From assembly GCA_023053685.1 (NCBI GenBank), contig JALIGW010000005.1, positions 53,714,742-53,778,741 of the forward strand: DNA of 64,000 bases, in the 5' to 3' direction. Every line of letters starts with the position of its first letter. Position 1 is the first letter of the stretch. This DNA is from Diadophis punctatus similis (Eukaryota; Chordata; Lepidosauria; Squamata; Dipsadidae). Positions 13,256 through 24,400 of the stretch are shown here, in pieces. The position numbers and the translations under genes are program-made. The notes beneath the pieces are model-generated. The model was not told where the DNA came from. It did no database searches and saw only the letters and a program-made list of their open reading frames with translations.

Positions 13256-13391
13256 CAGTGTTTCCCAACCTTGGCAACTTGAAGATGTTTGGACTTCAAC
13301 TCCCAGAATTCCCCAGCCAGCGAATGCTGGCTGGGAAATTCTGGGAGTTGAAGTCCAGATATCTTCAAGTTGCCAAGGTTGGGAAACACTG
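13256..13391. mobile_element. Palindromic hAT MITE
   Basis: 136 bp with ends CAGTGTTTCCCAACCTTGG and CCAAGGTTGGGAAACACTG, perfect duplication CCTTAGAG at 13248-13255 and 13392-13399. Nearly the whole element is one inverted repeat centred on 'ccagccagcgaatgctggctgg', so its transcript would fold into a long hairpin. Diverged relatives are at 35919-35982, 47988-48113 and 48651-48766. Confidence 0.93.
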
Positions 13392-13399
13392 CCTTAGAG

Positions 13400-14345
13400 C
13401 GTCTTTCGGAAACTTCACACTTTGGTTACTACTGTTAGGAATACTTGGTAGAAAGATTGACCCTATTGGGCATCTCTTCTCTCCATTTGGCTCTACAGAG
13501 ATCTGCAAAGACTTCCATCAATGTCATTTTAATTGCACATTTTTGAGATGCAGCTTTCACCTCTTTTGAGATCTAAGCAATTAACCAAATATGCTAAGGA
13601 TGAGTTGAATAAACAACTCTATGTAAACATCAGGAAGCCAGGTATCAAATATCTGCTTTTTGAAAAAAATTATTGGGCAAAAGATAGATTGTTGGTAATA
13701 TACAATTAATCCATAGTAGTTCCCAGGAGTTGAACAATACCAAGTAAAATTGCATATTTAAAACCGGTCTTATGCCATGCTCTCTCAATTAACTCTCAAT
13801 TACACTGTATCTTTTTAAAAATAGTTTTTCCTAGGTCTTTGTGCAGATGAATACATCAAAATCGAAACCCTTGATTTGTAGCAACTCAGGCACAGTTATC
13901 AAGGTGTGCATGTTTTGAACATCATTGGAAGAAGTGTGTCTGGGGAAAAAAAGATGTTGCTGCTTTAAGAGTTGGATAAATGAGTGTATTCATTAAAGCA
14001 GCAGCATCAATCTTGTTTGATGCTTTAGTGAGTAGCAGAGACATATTATGTCAAAGTCCAAAGCAATTTTCCCAATAACTTTTGAAGTCTGCAAAGCCCC
14101 AGTAGATATATTGGGAAATATAGCCAATTTTTGTGTCTTTCACATAAGATGCCATAAGCAATTAGGTTCATTCCCTGAACCCCAATTTTGCACTAACTCA
14201 GATATTTTCTGCAACTGAATGAAAGTGTTACCTTCCAGTCTTTGAAGTAACAGAAAATGATATCAGCATAACATTTGTGCATCTACTAGTGATTCTGTCT
14301 AGAAGCACATGCCAACAAACGATACATTACACAATTTTGTAATAC
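13400..14345. other. No recognised feature
   Basis: Unique-looking sequence. The open frame spanning 13141-13569 runs through the MITE and is not a gene. Confidence 0.4.
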
Positions 14346-14822
14346 ATATTACAAAAAAGATGTTGAGACTGTGGAAAAAGTGCAAAGAAGAGCAACTAAG
14401 ATGATTAAAGGCCTGGAGACTAAAACATATGAAGAACAGTTGCAGGATTTGGGTTTGGCTAGTCTAAAGAAAAGAAGGAGTAGGGGGGACATGATAGCAG
14501 TATTCCAGTATTTGAGAGGCTGCCACAAAGAGGAGTGGGGTCAATTTATTTTCCAAAGCACCAAAGGGCAGGACAAGAAATAATGGTTGGAAACTAATCA
14601 AAGAGAGAAGCAACCTGGAATTAAGGAGAAACTTCCTAACAGTGAGGACAATTAACCAGTGTAACAGCTTACATTCAGAAATCGTGGGTGCTCCATCACT
14701 GGAGGTTTTTAAGAAGAGTCTGAACAGTCACTTGTCTGAAATGATATAGGATCACCTGCTTGAGGAGGGACTGGACTAGATGACCTCCAAGATCCCTCTC
14801 AGTTCAATTCTGATTTTGATAC
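14346..14822 (+). mobile_element. CR1 LINE, 3'-terminal fragment
   Basis: Encodes the recognisable C-terminus of CR1 ORF2, including RRATKMIKGLE, RRSRGDMIAVFQYLRG and, after frame breaks, the LRRNF-type and NSLP-type regions. It continues into the CR1 3' UTR ('gactggactagatgacctcc'). Several stops and shifts make it inactive. The 5' truncation is usual for CR1. Confidence 0.85.
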
Positions 14823-16155
14823 GGTCTTTGTTTATATATACAGGGCACAGCAAAAACAGGGATTCCCTTGGCTTTGCTTTCCTCCTTTTTAATCATGCTG
14901 CTTGAAATCATGGACCAATCACTTTTCTTAGCATGGAATGGGGATGAAGCTAAAAAGGAGGTGAGTTTTGAAAGATGCCTAGTCTTATGGGTTTAACACC
15001 TGTCAAAATTTGCTCTTATTTTGTTCAAGTGTTTTACCAAGATGCATTCTATGGGAGCCTTGCTAGACAGGGCTTTAAATTCTATTTTGGAATGGTGCTC
15101 TTCCAGAATCCAGCTGATTCTCAGATGAAAACATCTATGGAAAACACTTGTACCCATGGACTAGAAGGATACAAGAGGATAACAATGACAGGACTAGCAG
15201 AAGCGATTAAAAAACAATAAAACAATAAAACACCTGGCTCAGACGGGCTACTGGCAGAAACATATAAAGAGCTACAAGATACTTTGGGCCAACCATTATT
15301 AGAGGAATACAATGCAGTCCTATTTGAAATGAAGATACCACCATCATGGGTGGAAGCTAAAGAGGACTCAGACTTAATGCAAATTAAAAACTACAGACCC
15401 ATATCCAGACTAAATGCCAACTATAAAATATTCACCTCAATAGTAGCAGAAAGACTGAAGAGTTTCTTGAAGGAGTTCATATACTCAGACCAAAATGGCT
15501 TCCTACCCAAAAGGCAGATAAGAAATAATATGAGAACAATATTAGATACATTGCAATACTACGAAACGCATAGTGAAAAGCAATTGGCAATTTTGTTTTA
15601 GATGCCCAAAAGGCATTTGATAATGTGAACTGGCAATTCATGTTACAACAATTAAGACATATGGATTTTGGAGATAAATTTATAAATATACACAAAGCAG
15701 AAAGCCAAAGTGATTGTGAACGGTGAGGTGACTGAAAACCTTTCAATTCAAAAAGGTACAAGGAAAGGCTGCCCAATATCTCCATTGTTATTTATCTTAA
15801 CACTGGAAGAACTAACCAGAAACATCAAGCAAGATGAGCATATCAAAGGAATGGAAATCAAAAGAGAAAAGTACAAATTACAAGCATTTGCAGACAATTT
15901 AGTTTTCATCTTAGAGGAACCATTAGAATCAGGCCCGAGACTCATAGAGAAATTAGAGGAATATGGAGAGGTTGCTGGACTAAAAAAAAATAAGGAAAAA
16001 ACCAAAATGATAGTTAAAAATCTTACAAATAAACAGAGGGATGAATTAATAAAGAAAATGAATATCCAGATAGTGAAAAAAGTGAAATACTTAGGAATCT
16101 ATCTAACAGTAAGATGTATAACAATCAAAGAGGACAACTATACAAAATTAATCCA

Positions 16156-16156
<1 letters not shown>

Positions 16157-16221
<65 letters not shown>

Positions 16222-16264
16222 GGTGGTGGTGGTGGTGGTGGTGGTGGTGGTGGTGGTGGTGGTG

Positions 16265-16340
<76 letters not shown>
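16157..16340. repeat. Compound (GAT)n-(GGT)n-(TTA)n trinucleotide repeat
   Basis: About 16 GAT units (16157-16205), 20 GGT units (16206-16265) and 24 TTA units (16266-16340), directly abutting the 3' tail of the minus-strand SINE. The poly-M/D/V/G/I/Y open frames here are repeat artefacts. Confidence 0.97.
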
Positions 16341-16341
<1 letters not shown>

Positions 16342-16580
16342 GATTTATATACCACTCCATAGTGCAAGCACTCTCTAAGCGGTTTACACCATTAAGCAAT
16401 GTATATATTTTACATTGCCCCCAACAATCTGGGTCCTCATTTTACCTACCTCGGAAGGATGGAAGGCTGAGTCAACCCTGAGCCGGTGAGATTTGAATAG
16501 CTGAACTCAAATGATCACAGCTAAAGTAGCCTGCAGTATTGCTCTCTCACCGCTGCGCCACCTCGGCTCCTCCTCCTCCT
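16335..16580 (-). mobile_element. tRNA-derived SINE inserted in L1
   Basis: The minus strand reads as a tRNA-like head (GGCGCAGCGGT A-box region, TTCAAATCTC B-box region), then 'gttgactcagccttccatcc', 'taaaatgaggacccagattg', 'gtaaaccgcttagagag', and a tail that passes into the TAA repeat. Related copies are at 31081-31302, 33240-33387, 36014-42262 (split), 42832-43065, 46225-46465 and 48862-49045. It separates the L1 RT from the L1 C-terminus. Confidence 0.85.
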
Positions 16581-17265
16581 ACCCTATGGGTAGAATAGCC
16601 GCAATAAAGATGAACATACTGCCAAAGATACTTTTTTTATTCCAAACAATACCAATAAAACTAGAGAAAAAATATTTTGAGGAATTGAATAAAATAATGT
16701 TGAAATTTATTTGGCAAGGAAAAAACTCGAGAATAAAACTGAAACTACTGCAAGAGTCAAAAGGGAAAGGAGGTTTTGGTCTGCCTGACTGGGAATTGTA
16801 TTACCAAGCAGCTGCACTCATGTGGGTGAAAGAGTGGCTAACTTTGAGGAATAGAAGACTATTATTATTGGAGGGTCACGACCTTCAACTAGGGTGGCAT
16901 GCGTTTCTCTGGTACGGGAGAAACACGGCACATCGATATTTCCAAAAGCATTATGTAAGAAATGTATTGTTATCCGTGTGGGACAAAATTAAAAAACAAA
17001 TCTATAGGGAAATACCAGTCTAGCTCTCCACCTTCAGAGGATTTCACCCCTGTGTAGGTATTAGAATGATAGATAAGTTGACATTCTAGTATATGATGGT
17101 CAGAAATAGCTGTACAACACTACTAGCACTGTTTAAAATAGTATATATGTTATTTTGTTTTTACCTTTGTTTCATGGCAAGTGGAATGCTAGGACAATTA
17201 CACTGTATTCAATATATTTATATGTAAACAAAAGAAATATATTTTAAAAAAGAAAAAAGAAAAGA

Positions 17266-18050
17266 AAGACTATACCCTGTCTATTGGTGCCAGACTGATC
17301 CCACCTTCCTTGTCATTACTGGCCTGGGACAACAATCAATGGCCAAAGAGCAAATGTATAGCATGGCTTGTTGCCTGTTTAAAGGGACAAATACTTTAGT
17401 GTGTCATAACAATAGAATGCCTATTGCTAGATATGTTACTTTGTGCCTTGATTAGGTGTAGAGAGGTTAGGGCCTTAGTCCCATCACTGTTTTCACCAGC
17501 TGCACTATAGGGCAAAATAAAGTCTTCCATACCAACCCAAAGTCTGCCCATGTTTGATTTATAAGACTTTATATCTTCTGCCTGGAAAAAGAGTGAACTG
17601 GAGTGAAGAACAAACACAAGAGAGGAGACAGGGATCAAGATTCTGCTCTGTTCCAAGTCTCTGTTGAAGTAGAAAGAAGTGGAGGGTGAATTCCTGTTCT
17701 CCTGGAAGCAAGCAAGTTCTTCTTAGGACTCTGCCTTTATTTACATATAGAGAGTTGGCAAGCCTGAGCCGATAGCACTCTTTTTGATTGAGAATTTCTG
17801 CCTCCTGTAGGAGTCACAGTTGCATTTTTAATTTGTGCAAGATCAAAGAATAGCAAGGACTAAGTTGAATCATATGCTGAATTGTCACTGCTGTCTGACT
17901 CACTGTACCCTCCTCCTCTCTGTATGTTGTACAGAGAGCAAATTCATAGTCACTTTCTCAGTTTTTTGTTCAAGCAGAGCTGATTCATTCTTTACTAGAT
18001 TTGATTGGTTTACATTTGATTACTATAAAATTCAGCATTTTCAAAACAAT
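17266..18050. other. No recognised feature
   Basis: Unique-looking sequence with small random open frames on both strands. Confidence 0.4.
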
Positions 18051-18057
18051 GCACAAA

Positions 18058-18205
18058 CAACCTGGAAGATGGGAGACCCAGGGAATATCTCTGTTGTAAT
18101 CTAGACTTGGAAGTCAAAAAAACATTCCAGAAGAAGACAATAGCAAACCATTTCTAAATCATGCCAAGAAAAGTACATAGATGGCTCCATAAAGTCACCA
18201 GGTTT
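18058..18205 (+). mobile_element. 5S rRNA-derived SINE, 5'-truncated
   Basis: Begins with a 5S rRNA 3'-end match ('agatgggagacccagggaat', then 'tgttgtaatct'; 5S has gatgggagacc, gggaatacc and gctgtaggct). It continues into a SINE body with 'agaagacaatagcaaacca', 'tgccaagaaaa' and 'tacatagatggctccataaa'. The same body type follows the 5S segment at 11360-11530. Confidence 0.6.
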
Positions 18206-18209
18206 GAAG

Positions 18210-18961
18210 CTAAAATTAAAGATAATTGTTATATGATTTCACTCTTTCAGCTACCCTTGAGATAAATTGAAATTAAATGATACTTAATGTATATTATGTT
18301 CTAATGATAATAGTCTTGGCATATTCGCTGTCCTCAGTTTTCTAGTTCTTCTTTGTCTAGGTATGGACATCATTCAAAGATCTTAAATACGTTGATCATA
18401 TGACTTTTAGAAAGAACTCAAAATTATGCAGTAAATTTTCTTACTTTTCTGGATTTTTAGGTAAAAACTAGGGAAACAAAGCTAACAAGAAAAATAACTC
18501 TGTCTACAAATCTGGGAAAAAAAATAATTGGGTGACTTCAGAATGGAGAAAAATGAAAGTGTTGAATATATATATCTGTAATTACTCCTGGGTCCTACAA
18601 TGATACTTTTGAGAAAGGGCATACAAGTGATAAGAACATTTTTCCCGATTTGTAAAGTTGTCCGGATTTGTGAACTTGCCCAGTTTTGGAGAGATGATTC
18701 AGCAGTTTCATTCTGGTCTCAGGACTATTCAGGAATAGGAATCTCACTGACTCATAACTTTTGATTGACGTCCATCCCTAAAACTTACAATTAACTCAAT
18801 TTAGCTGCCCAGCTAAAGGAAGCCAGCACCTATATTGGGCTGCAGTGATTTAGGTAGATATTGGAAGAAAATGAACACCTTACTAACAATGACAAAGGCA
18901 TTATTTCATGGCAACAGTATACCACTCCTGTAATTTACCAAGAAAACTACATAGATATACC
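18210..18961. other. No recognised feature
   Basis: AT-rich. No repeat ends or coding signal seen. Confidence 0.4.
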
Positions 18962-18969
18962 CTTTAAAG

Positions 18970-19196
18970 CAGTGGTTTCCAACGTGGGGCCCATGCCCCA
19001 CAGGGGAGCAATTTGATTTTTTAATGGGGGCAATTGGAACCTTGTTTAAACCAAGTTAATGGCCTTTTAGGCTTCCTCCGCATGAGTAGGAGTTCACTTT
19101 TTGAATAGTAAGAATTATATGTCACGGGGGAGGGGGGTGTCAGGATTTTAGAGATGCTTAGGTGGGGCATGGCCAAAAAAAGGTTGGGAACCACTG
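18970..19196. mobile_element. Non-autonomous hAT MITE
   Basis: 227 bp with ends CAGTGGTTTCCAACGTGGGG and AGGTTGGGAACCACTG, perfect duplication CTTTAAAG at 18962-18969 and 19197-19204. The end sequence sets it apart from the other hAT families here. No coding capacity. Confidence 0.93.
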
Positions 19197-19204
19197 CTTT
19201 AAAG

Positions 19205-20038
19205 TGTTTGATGATGGTCTCCTCTGACTACACATTGACATCCAATGGTGACATTATTTTTAAGCTCTTAGAGGAACAAACGAGTAAAGAAAAATGGGAC
19301 TAAGGCAATCAAATGGATCCACAATATAACAATCCAGAGTACTCATTTCAGACATAAAAGCAGGACTCAAACTAGCCAAATTTTGGACACGTTATGCAAA
19401 GACAAAGCACTTTTGAGAAGACTACAATGTTGGGAAGGTGAACTGAAAGAGAAAAAAGAGAATGACCAGCAGAAAGGCAGCTAGACTGAATTACAGTGCT
19501 AATGAGGCACCACTGGAAGATTCAAAGGATGTGATTGCTAAGCGTCAACACCTACATTATGACACATGATGACTCATCAATATGCTATTCCAATCACATT
19601 CAACTCTGAGATATACACCTTACATATAGTAATTAAATTAAAACAGAATAGCAATATAGCTTATCTAATAGTTTCAAGAGCAGCCAATACCTTCAGTTAC
19701 CCTCTCACTCTATGAGGAATCAGAAATTCCAGTCAGGCCCTCCAAATTATTCTAAAAGAGCCAATTTTTAGCAGCTTTCTAAAACTTTAGCTGGACTACA
19801 ACAGCCAATCAAATGTCTGAGAGAATGTTTTTCCAGTTGTGGTCCTATCTGAAGCAGGAGATCATGCATTTACCGCTACATGCTTGGACTACATATTGCT
19901 ATCTTGGAAGACCACCCATGAGCTTCAATTGATGTAAAATCCAGTAACTTACTAGCTGGGAAATGAGTCACCTGTGGCTTGGTCTCAAATTGGTAGTCCT
20001 GAGATATCTAACAGCAATTCAAATGATGATGATTTTAA
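19205..20038. other. Probable old repeat at 19250-19560; otherwise nothing recognised
   Basis: The stretch containing 'gcaggactcaaactagccaa' and 'gaatgaccagcagaaaggca' has the look of a diverged retroposon 3' end that I associate with reptile genomes. I cannot name the family, and no second copy in this window confirms it. Confidence 0.3.
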
Positions 20039-20168
<130 letters not shown>

Positions 20169-20305
20169 ATGCTGTCATTAACTAAATGATGTTATTAATA
20201 ACTGTGACAAGCCACATTTTCAGAAGAACGGTAGTACAGAAATTTAGTCTGGCTATAGCTGTCCAGATTCAATAACTTTCAGAAGTCACATGCTTTTCAT
20301 AGCTG

Positions 20306-20895
20306 GGATCGGGTGAAATGCTACCAGTTCGGACCGGTTCGGGAGAACCGCTAGCGGACATGTGACTTGGTTCGCCAAACCAGTAGCGATGGTTGGCCCC
20401 CAAACTGGTCCCCCAGGGTCACTGCTCGCTCGCCCTGCAAGCGGATGTCCCGGGGCGTACAGACTTCGATCTATCCCCATTTCTCCTTGGCGCACTGCCT
20501 TGGTGAGCAGCCCAGCCTCCAGCTCCCCAGATGCTCTTTCCCAGGCAGAAGCGATGTTGCAGTCCACCCAACAATCCAGAGAAAGGGGCAAAGCAGCGCC
20601 TCAGCAACGGAAGAGTTGCCGCAATAGAGTCGGCCAGAACCTGGCTCGTCTTCCCCTGCCTGAAAGGAAACCAGTTGGGTACAGTGAGCCCGCAAGCGCA
20701 CGCAGAGGCTGAGGCTTTCCAGGTACCCTTGGTTGCAGCTACTTTGCAGGAGGTGAGCCGGAGCAGGGGAGAAGGTGAGAAAGCACGCCAGGCTACTTAC
20801 CGCTTTGCTCCTTAGGAAGACTGATTTGAATTTTCTAAGCTGGTTCCCGAAAGCCCCTCCCATAGTCATGATGCGCCTGGCTCAGCAGAGGGCTG
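20306..20895. repeat. GC-rich unclassified repeat, probably a truncated DNA transposon
   Basis: A sharp rise in GC content begins at 'gggatcgggtgaaatgctac' followed by 'cagttcggaccggttc', a motif also found inside the CAGnGGTGGGTTC hAT elements. The overlapping open frames on both strands (20286-20869) have no recognisable domains. I found no matching right end, so the superfamily is unproven. Confidence 0.4.
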
Positions 20896-21115
20896 TCTCC
20901 GGAGAAAACCCAGCCAATTATAAGTAATTCAGCAAACAGAAACACTAATTTAGTGCAGTGGTTCCCCATATTATGCATTAGTGAGTACATTTGAAAGTTT
21001 GAAAGCAACAGTGGATGTGAATGGTTATAAAACATACATTCAGGGCTGTCTTAATGCATGGGCCTGATGGGCTCTTGCCCATGGGCCCCATGAGCATAGG
21101 GGCCCCATACTAATC

Positions 21116-21381
21116 TGTTGGAATATTCATGACTGGGAGAGCCATGTGATTGAGTCAGCCAATCGGGCTGAAGTGTTAATTGAGCATGTCCAGAAACTTA
21201 GCAAGAAGAAGGGCGTGGTTTAGTCTGTCCACCATTATACTCCAGTATGAAAACATCTCAACATGTGATCTGAAACAAAGTGTGGTATTGTTAATGTTTT
21301 ATTCTACTTATAAAGAAGTTATTTGAATCAGCAAAATGCAGTTATCTTTTGAAGCTTCTGATTTATTGCGTAACTCTGACA
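21116..21381 (+). repeat. Copia copy 1, 5' LTR
   Basis: 266 bp, starting TGTTGGAATATTC and ending CTCTGACA. It contains TGAGTCAGC (AP-1/MARE-type motif) overlapping a CCAAT box (21151-21163) and a TATAAAG at 21309-21315. These are candidate promoter elements; their use is inferred. Confidence 0.95.
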
Positions 21382-21395
21382 GGTTATGGGCCCAG
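21382..21395 (+). promoter_or_regulatory. Copia copy 1 primer-binding site (initiator tRNA-Met anticodon arm)
   Basis: GGTTATGGGCCCAG begins immediately after the 5' LTR. It is the exact complement of CTGGGCCCATAACC, the anticodon stem-loop of vertebrate initiator tRNA-Met, and not of a tRNA 3' end. Drosophila copia is known to prime with a 5' half-molecule of initiator tRNA-Met, so the same mechanism is inferred. Confidence 0.9.
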
Positions 21396-21495
21396 AAATC
21401 GCTCAAGAAGTAAAGTTAAAACTGCATTGTAATTTAAAGCTGATAAGAAGCTGTGTGTTGTTAAAGGAACAGGCAGAGAAGAAAAATAAAGCAGG

Positions 21496-24400
21496 ATGGC
21501 TGCTGCTATGGAATTTAAAGACAGTCCAATACCTAAATTGGGGAAGAAAAATTATTTAATTTGGGCTGCAAAAATGGAATGTTTTTTGAAAGCAAAAGAA
21601 TTATGGGACATCGTAGCAGACCCCCCACAAGGTGTGCTTGGAGCAGCAGATCAAAAGGCTCATGACAAAGCTATGGCTTATATTCTTTTAAGTCTGGGGG
21701 ATGATCAATTCTTAAATGTAGCTGAATTAAAGTCTGCAAAAGAAATATGGCAGAAATTGAAAGCAGTACATGTCAATGTTTCTGCGTGTAATGTGGTCCA
21801 ACTTTCAAGAAAGCTTTTCAGAATGAGTTTGCAGACAGGAGATTCTATGGAAGATCATTTAATGAAAATGCAGTCTAATTTTCTAGAATTGGAGCAACGT
21901 GGAGTAAAGTTTCCAGAGTCTCAGAAAGTTTTATTAGTGTTAAATAGTTTGGATCAGAGCTGGGAGACTGTATCAGCTATTTTTGAAAGAAAGCCAGAAG
22001 CAGATTTGAATTTGGAGGCTTTGAAATCGTGTTTATTGAATGAATATGAGAAAAGGATTTTCAGCCATGCTGATGGAAAATTCCACAGGCGGGGGCTCAA
22101 CAAGGAGTACAGTGGAAACTTACAGCAAGTCTCCAGCAAAATTTTCCACAGGCTGCCTATCTCTAGCAACAGCCGAGGTGTCTGCAGACAAGAGGAAAGC
22201 AGAGGCAGGAGAGATCAAGTTACACAGCAACAATTCTTCAAGCAAGTTAAAAAAGCATGTTTCATTTGTGGAGAGACAAATCATCTGCAGAAAAGCTGTG
22301 CACAGAGAAGAAATATGCAAGACAAGAGACATTATTTGCAAGGACAGATTGCAGTTGCAAAAGTTTGTTATAACAACAATAGAGACAAATGGTTGATTGA
22401 CAGTGGGGCTAGTCAAACAATTGTTAATAATTTTGACTTATTTTCCAGATTTTTCCCAGGAAACCATGAAGAAGTGGCCTTAGCCAATGGTCAAAAGGCT
22501 AAAATCATTGGAAGAGGCGATGTGCAAATTCCATATTTGGAATCCAGGTTTACTGATGTGTTATGTGTACCTGAAATGGAACATAATTTGTTAAGTGTGT
22601 CTAGTTTAGACAAGCAAGGTTATGAAACCACATTTGTTAATGGGAAGTGTCTCATCCAAAGAAATGGGAATGTTTGTGCACAGGGCATAAAAGAGGATAA
22701 TCTTTATGTATTGCAGGGACAAAAGGTCCCACATTGTTCCCAGATAGTTAAAAATGTAGCAGAACACAATTCATGTGTTCATCTTCTGCACAGACGACTT
22801 GGTCATGCTAATTTTAAGGTTGTTCAACAAATGAAAGAATTTGCAGAAGGATTAGATTTGAAGGGATGTAAGGCATATTTGGATTGTGCAGTATGCAAAG
22901 CATCGAAATCCAAAGCATTCCCAGTGAGCAAGTTTAGCACAAGACAAACCACAAGAGCTCTAGAACTGGTGCATGCTGATTTAATTGGGCCTATGCAAGC
23001 CAGTTTGGGAGGAGCAAAGTATGCGCTGGTCATTGTGGATGACTACAGCAGGTTTGGGTTTTGCTACTTACTTAAGAGTAAAACAGAGGTGCTACAGCAA
23101 TTTAAGCAATGGTTAAGTTTTGTAGAGAGAAGGTATAAACAACAGGTATGTCAGTTGCAAACTGACAGAGGTTCTGAATTTATGTCAACAAATTTTCAAC
23201 AATGGTTGAGACAATTGGGAATAAGACACAGGCGCACAAATCCTTACACACCGGGAGAGAACGGAGTGGCTGAAAGGAGGAATGGTGTTTTGCAAACAAT
23301 GAAAGACTCATTACTGGAGGATTCTGGTATGAGCAGGTCATATTGGGGTGAAGCCATACTGACTGCCAATTATTTAGTAAATAGGTTGTGGAGTTCATCC
23401 ATCAATAATACTCCATATGCAATGCTATATGGGAGAAAGCCTTCTCTAGCACATTTAAAAATATTTGGAAGTACTGCATGGGTACATATTCCAAAGGCAA
23501 TCAGAAGAAAGGGACAACAAAAGGCTAGAAAGCTCAGATTTGTGGGCTATGAGCCAGGCTCAAAAGGGTATCGCTTTAGCGATGGAAGTAAAAGGATAGT
23601 GATTTCAAGGTCTGCTAGTTTTGCAGAACAAAATTGGAACAGAATTGATGCAAATTCTGAAAATGTCTCACTTAGTGACGGTGATCCACTTAGCGACGGT
23701 GATCCACTTAGTGACAATAACTCATTTAATGATGGTGAATCATTTATTGAAGGTGTCAATTTTCAGGGAGGAGAGTCTGAACAAGATATGAAGACAGAAA
23801 AGCTTGAAACACAAGAACAGGCAATGCCACGTAGGTCAGAGCGTAGGAACAGAGGGGTTCCGCCAGACAGGTATTCTGCCAGTAAAGTTAAAGTGTGTAA
23901 TGTGTGGTATGAGCCAAGAAACTATAAGGAAGTATTGGCATTAGCAAAAGTTGAACAAGAAAAGTGGAAGGAAGCCATGGATAAAGAGATGAAATCCATG
24001 GGAAATCATAAAGTGTTCACATCTGTGACTTTGCCACAGGGTACCAAGGCTGTAGGATGTAAGTGGGTATACAAGAAAAAGGTATTACCCAATAATGAAG
24101 TACAGTATAAGGCAAGATTGGTGGCACAAGGTTTTTCTCAATTAAAAAATGTGCACTATGATGAGGTGTTCGCGCCAACTGTAAAAGGTGAGAGCATAAG
24201 ACTAGCACTGGCATTAGCATCAGCATACAGGCATAGAATTTGGCATTTTGATATAACCACTGCATTTCTCAATGCTGAATTAGAGGAAGAAATTTATATG
24301 GTTCAAGCGCCAGGGTATGAAAGTAAAAAGCCTAACATGGTGTATAAATTGAACAAGGCCATTTATGGGCTGAAGCAGTCAGCCAGAAATTGGAATATCT

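Larger units (their letters stand above)
15171..17265 (+). pseudogene. L1 LINE ORF2 remnant, reverse transcriptase and C-terminal region
   Basis: A 5'-truncated L1. Readable blocks in order: the conserved NNKTPGSDGL-type RT entry; IKNYRPISRLNANYKIFTSI and DQNGFLPKRQIRNN (15284-15601); after a frame break near 15598, the LDAQKAFDNVNW region; GTRKGCPISPLLFILTLEEL; and FADN, where L1 normally has FADD (15710-16150). After an inserted SINE and microsatellite the C-terminal KFIWQGKNSRIK...GGFGLPDWELYYQA block follows (16590-17023), then a 3' UTR and an A-rich tail at about 17207-17265. Frame breaks, the lost catalytic Asp and the insertion make it non-functional. Confidence 0.9.

Noticed and set aside
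20286..20869. Cluster of 60-130-codon frames, suggesting a GC-rich exon
   Set aside because: Frames overlap on both strands and are mutually exclusive, with no conserved domain. The sequence shares motifs with transposon families here.
22120..22416. Minus-strand frames opposite the copia polyprotein
   Set aside because: Antisense shadows. The same shadows recur at copia copy 2, as expected from sequence identity.
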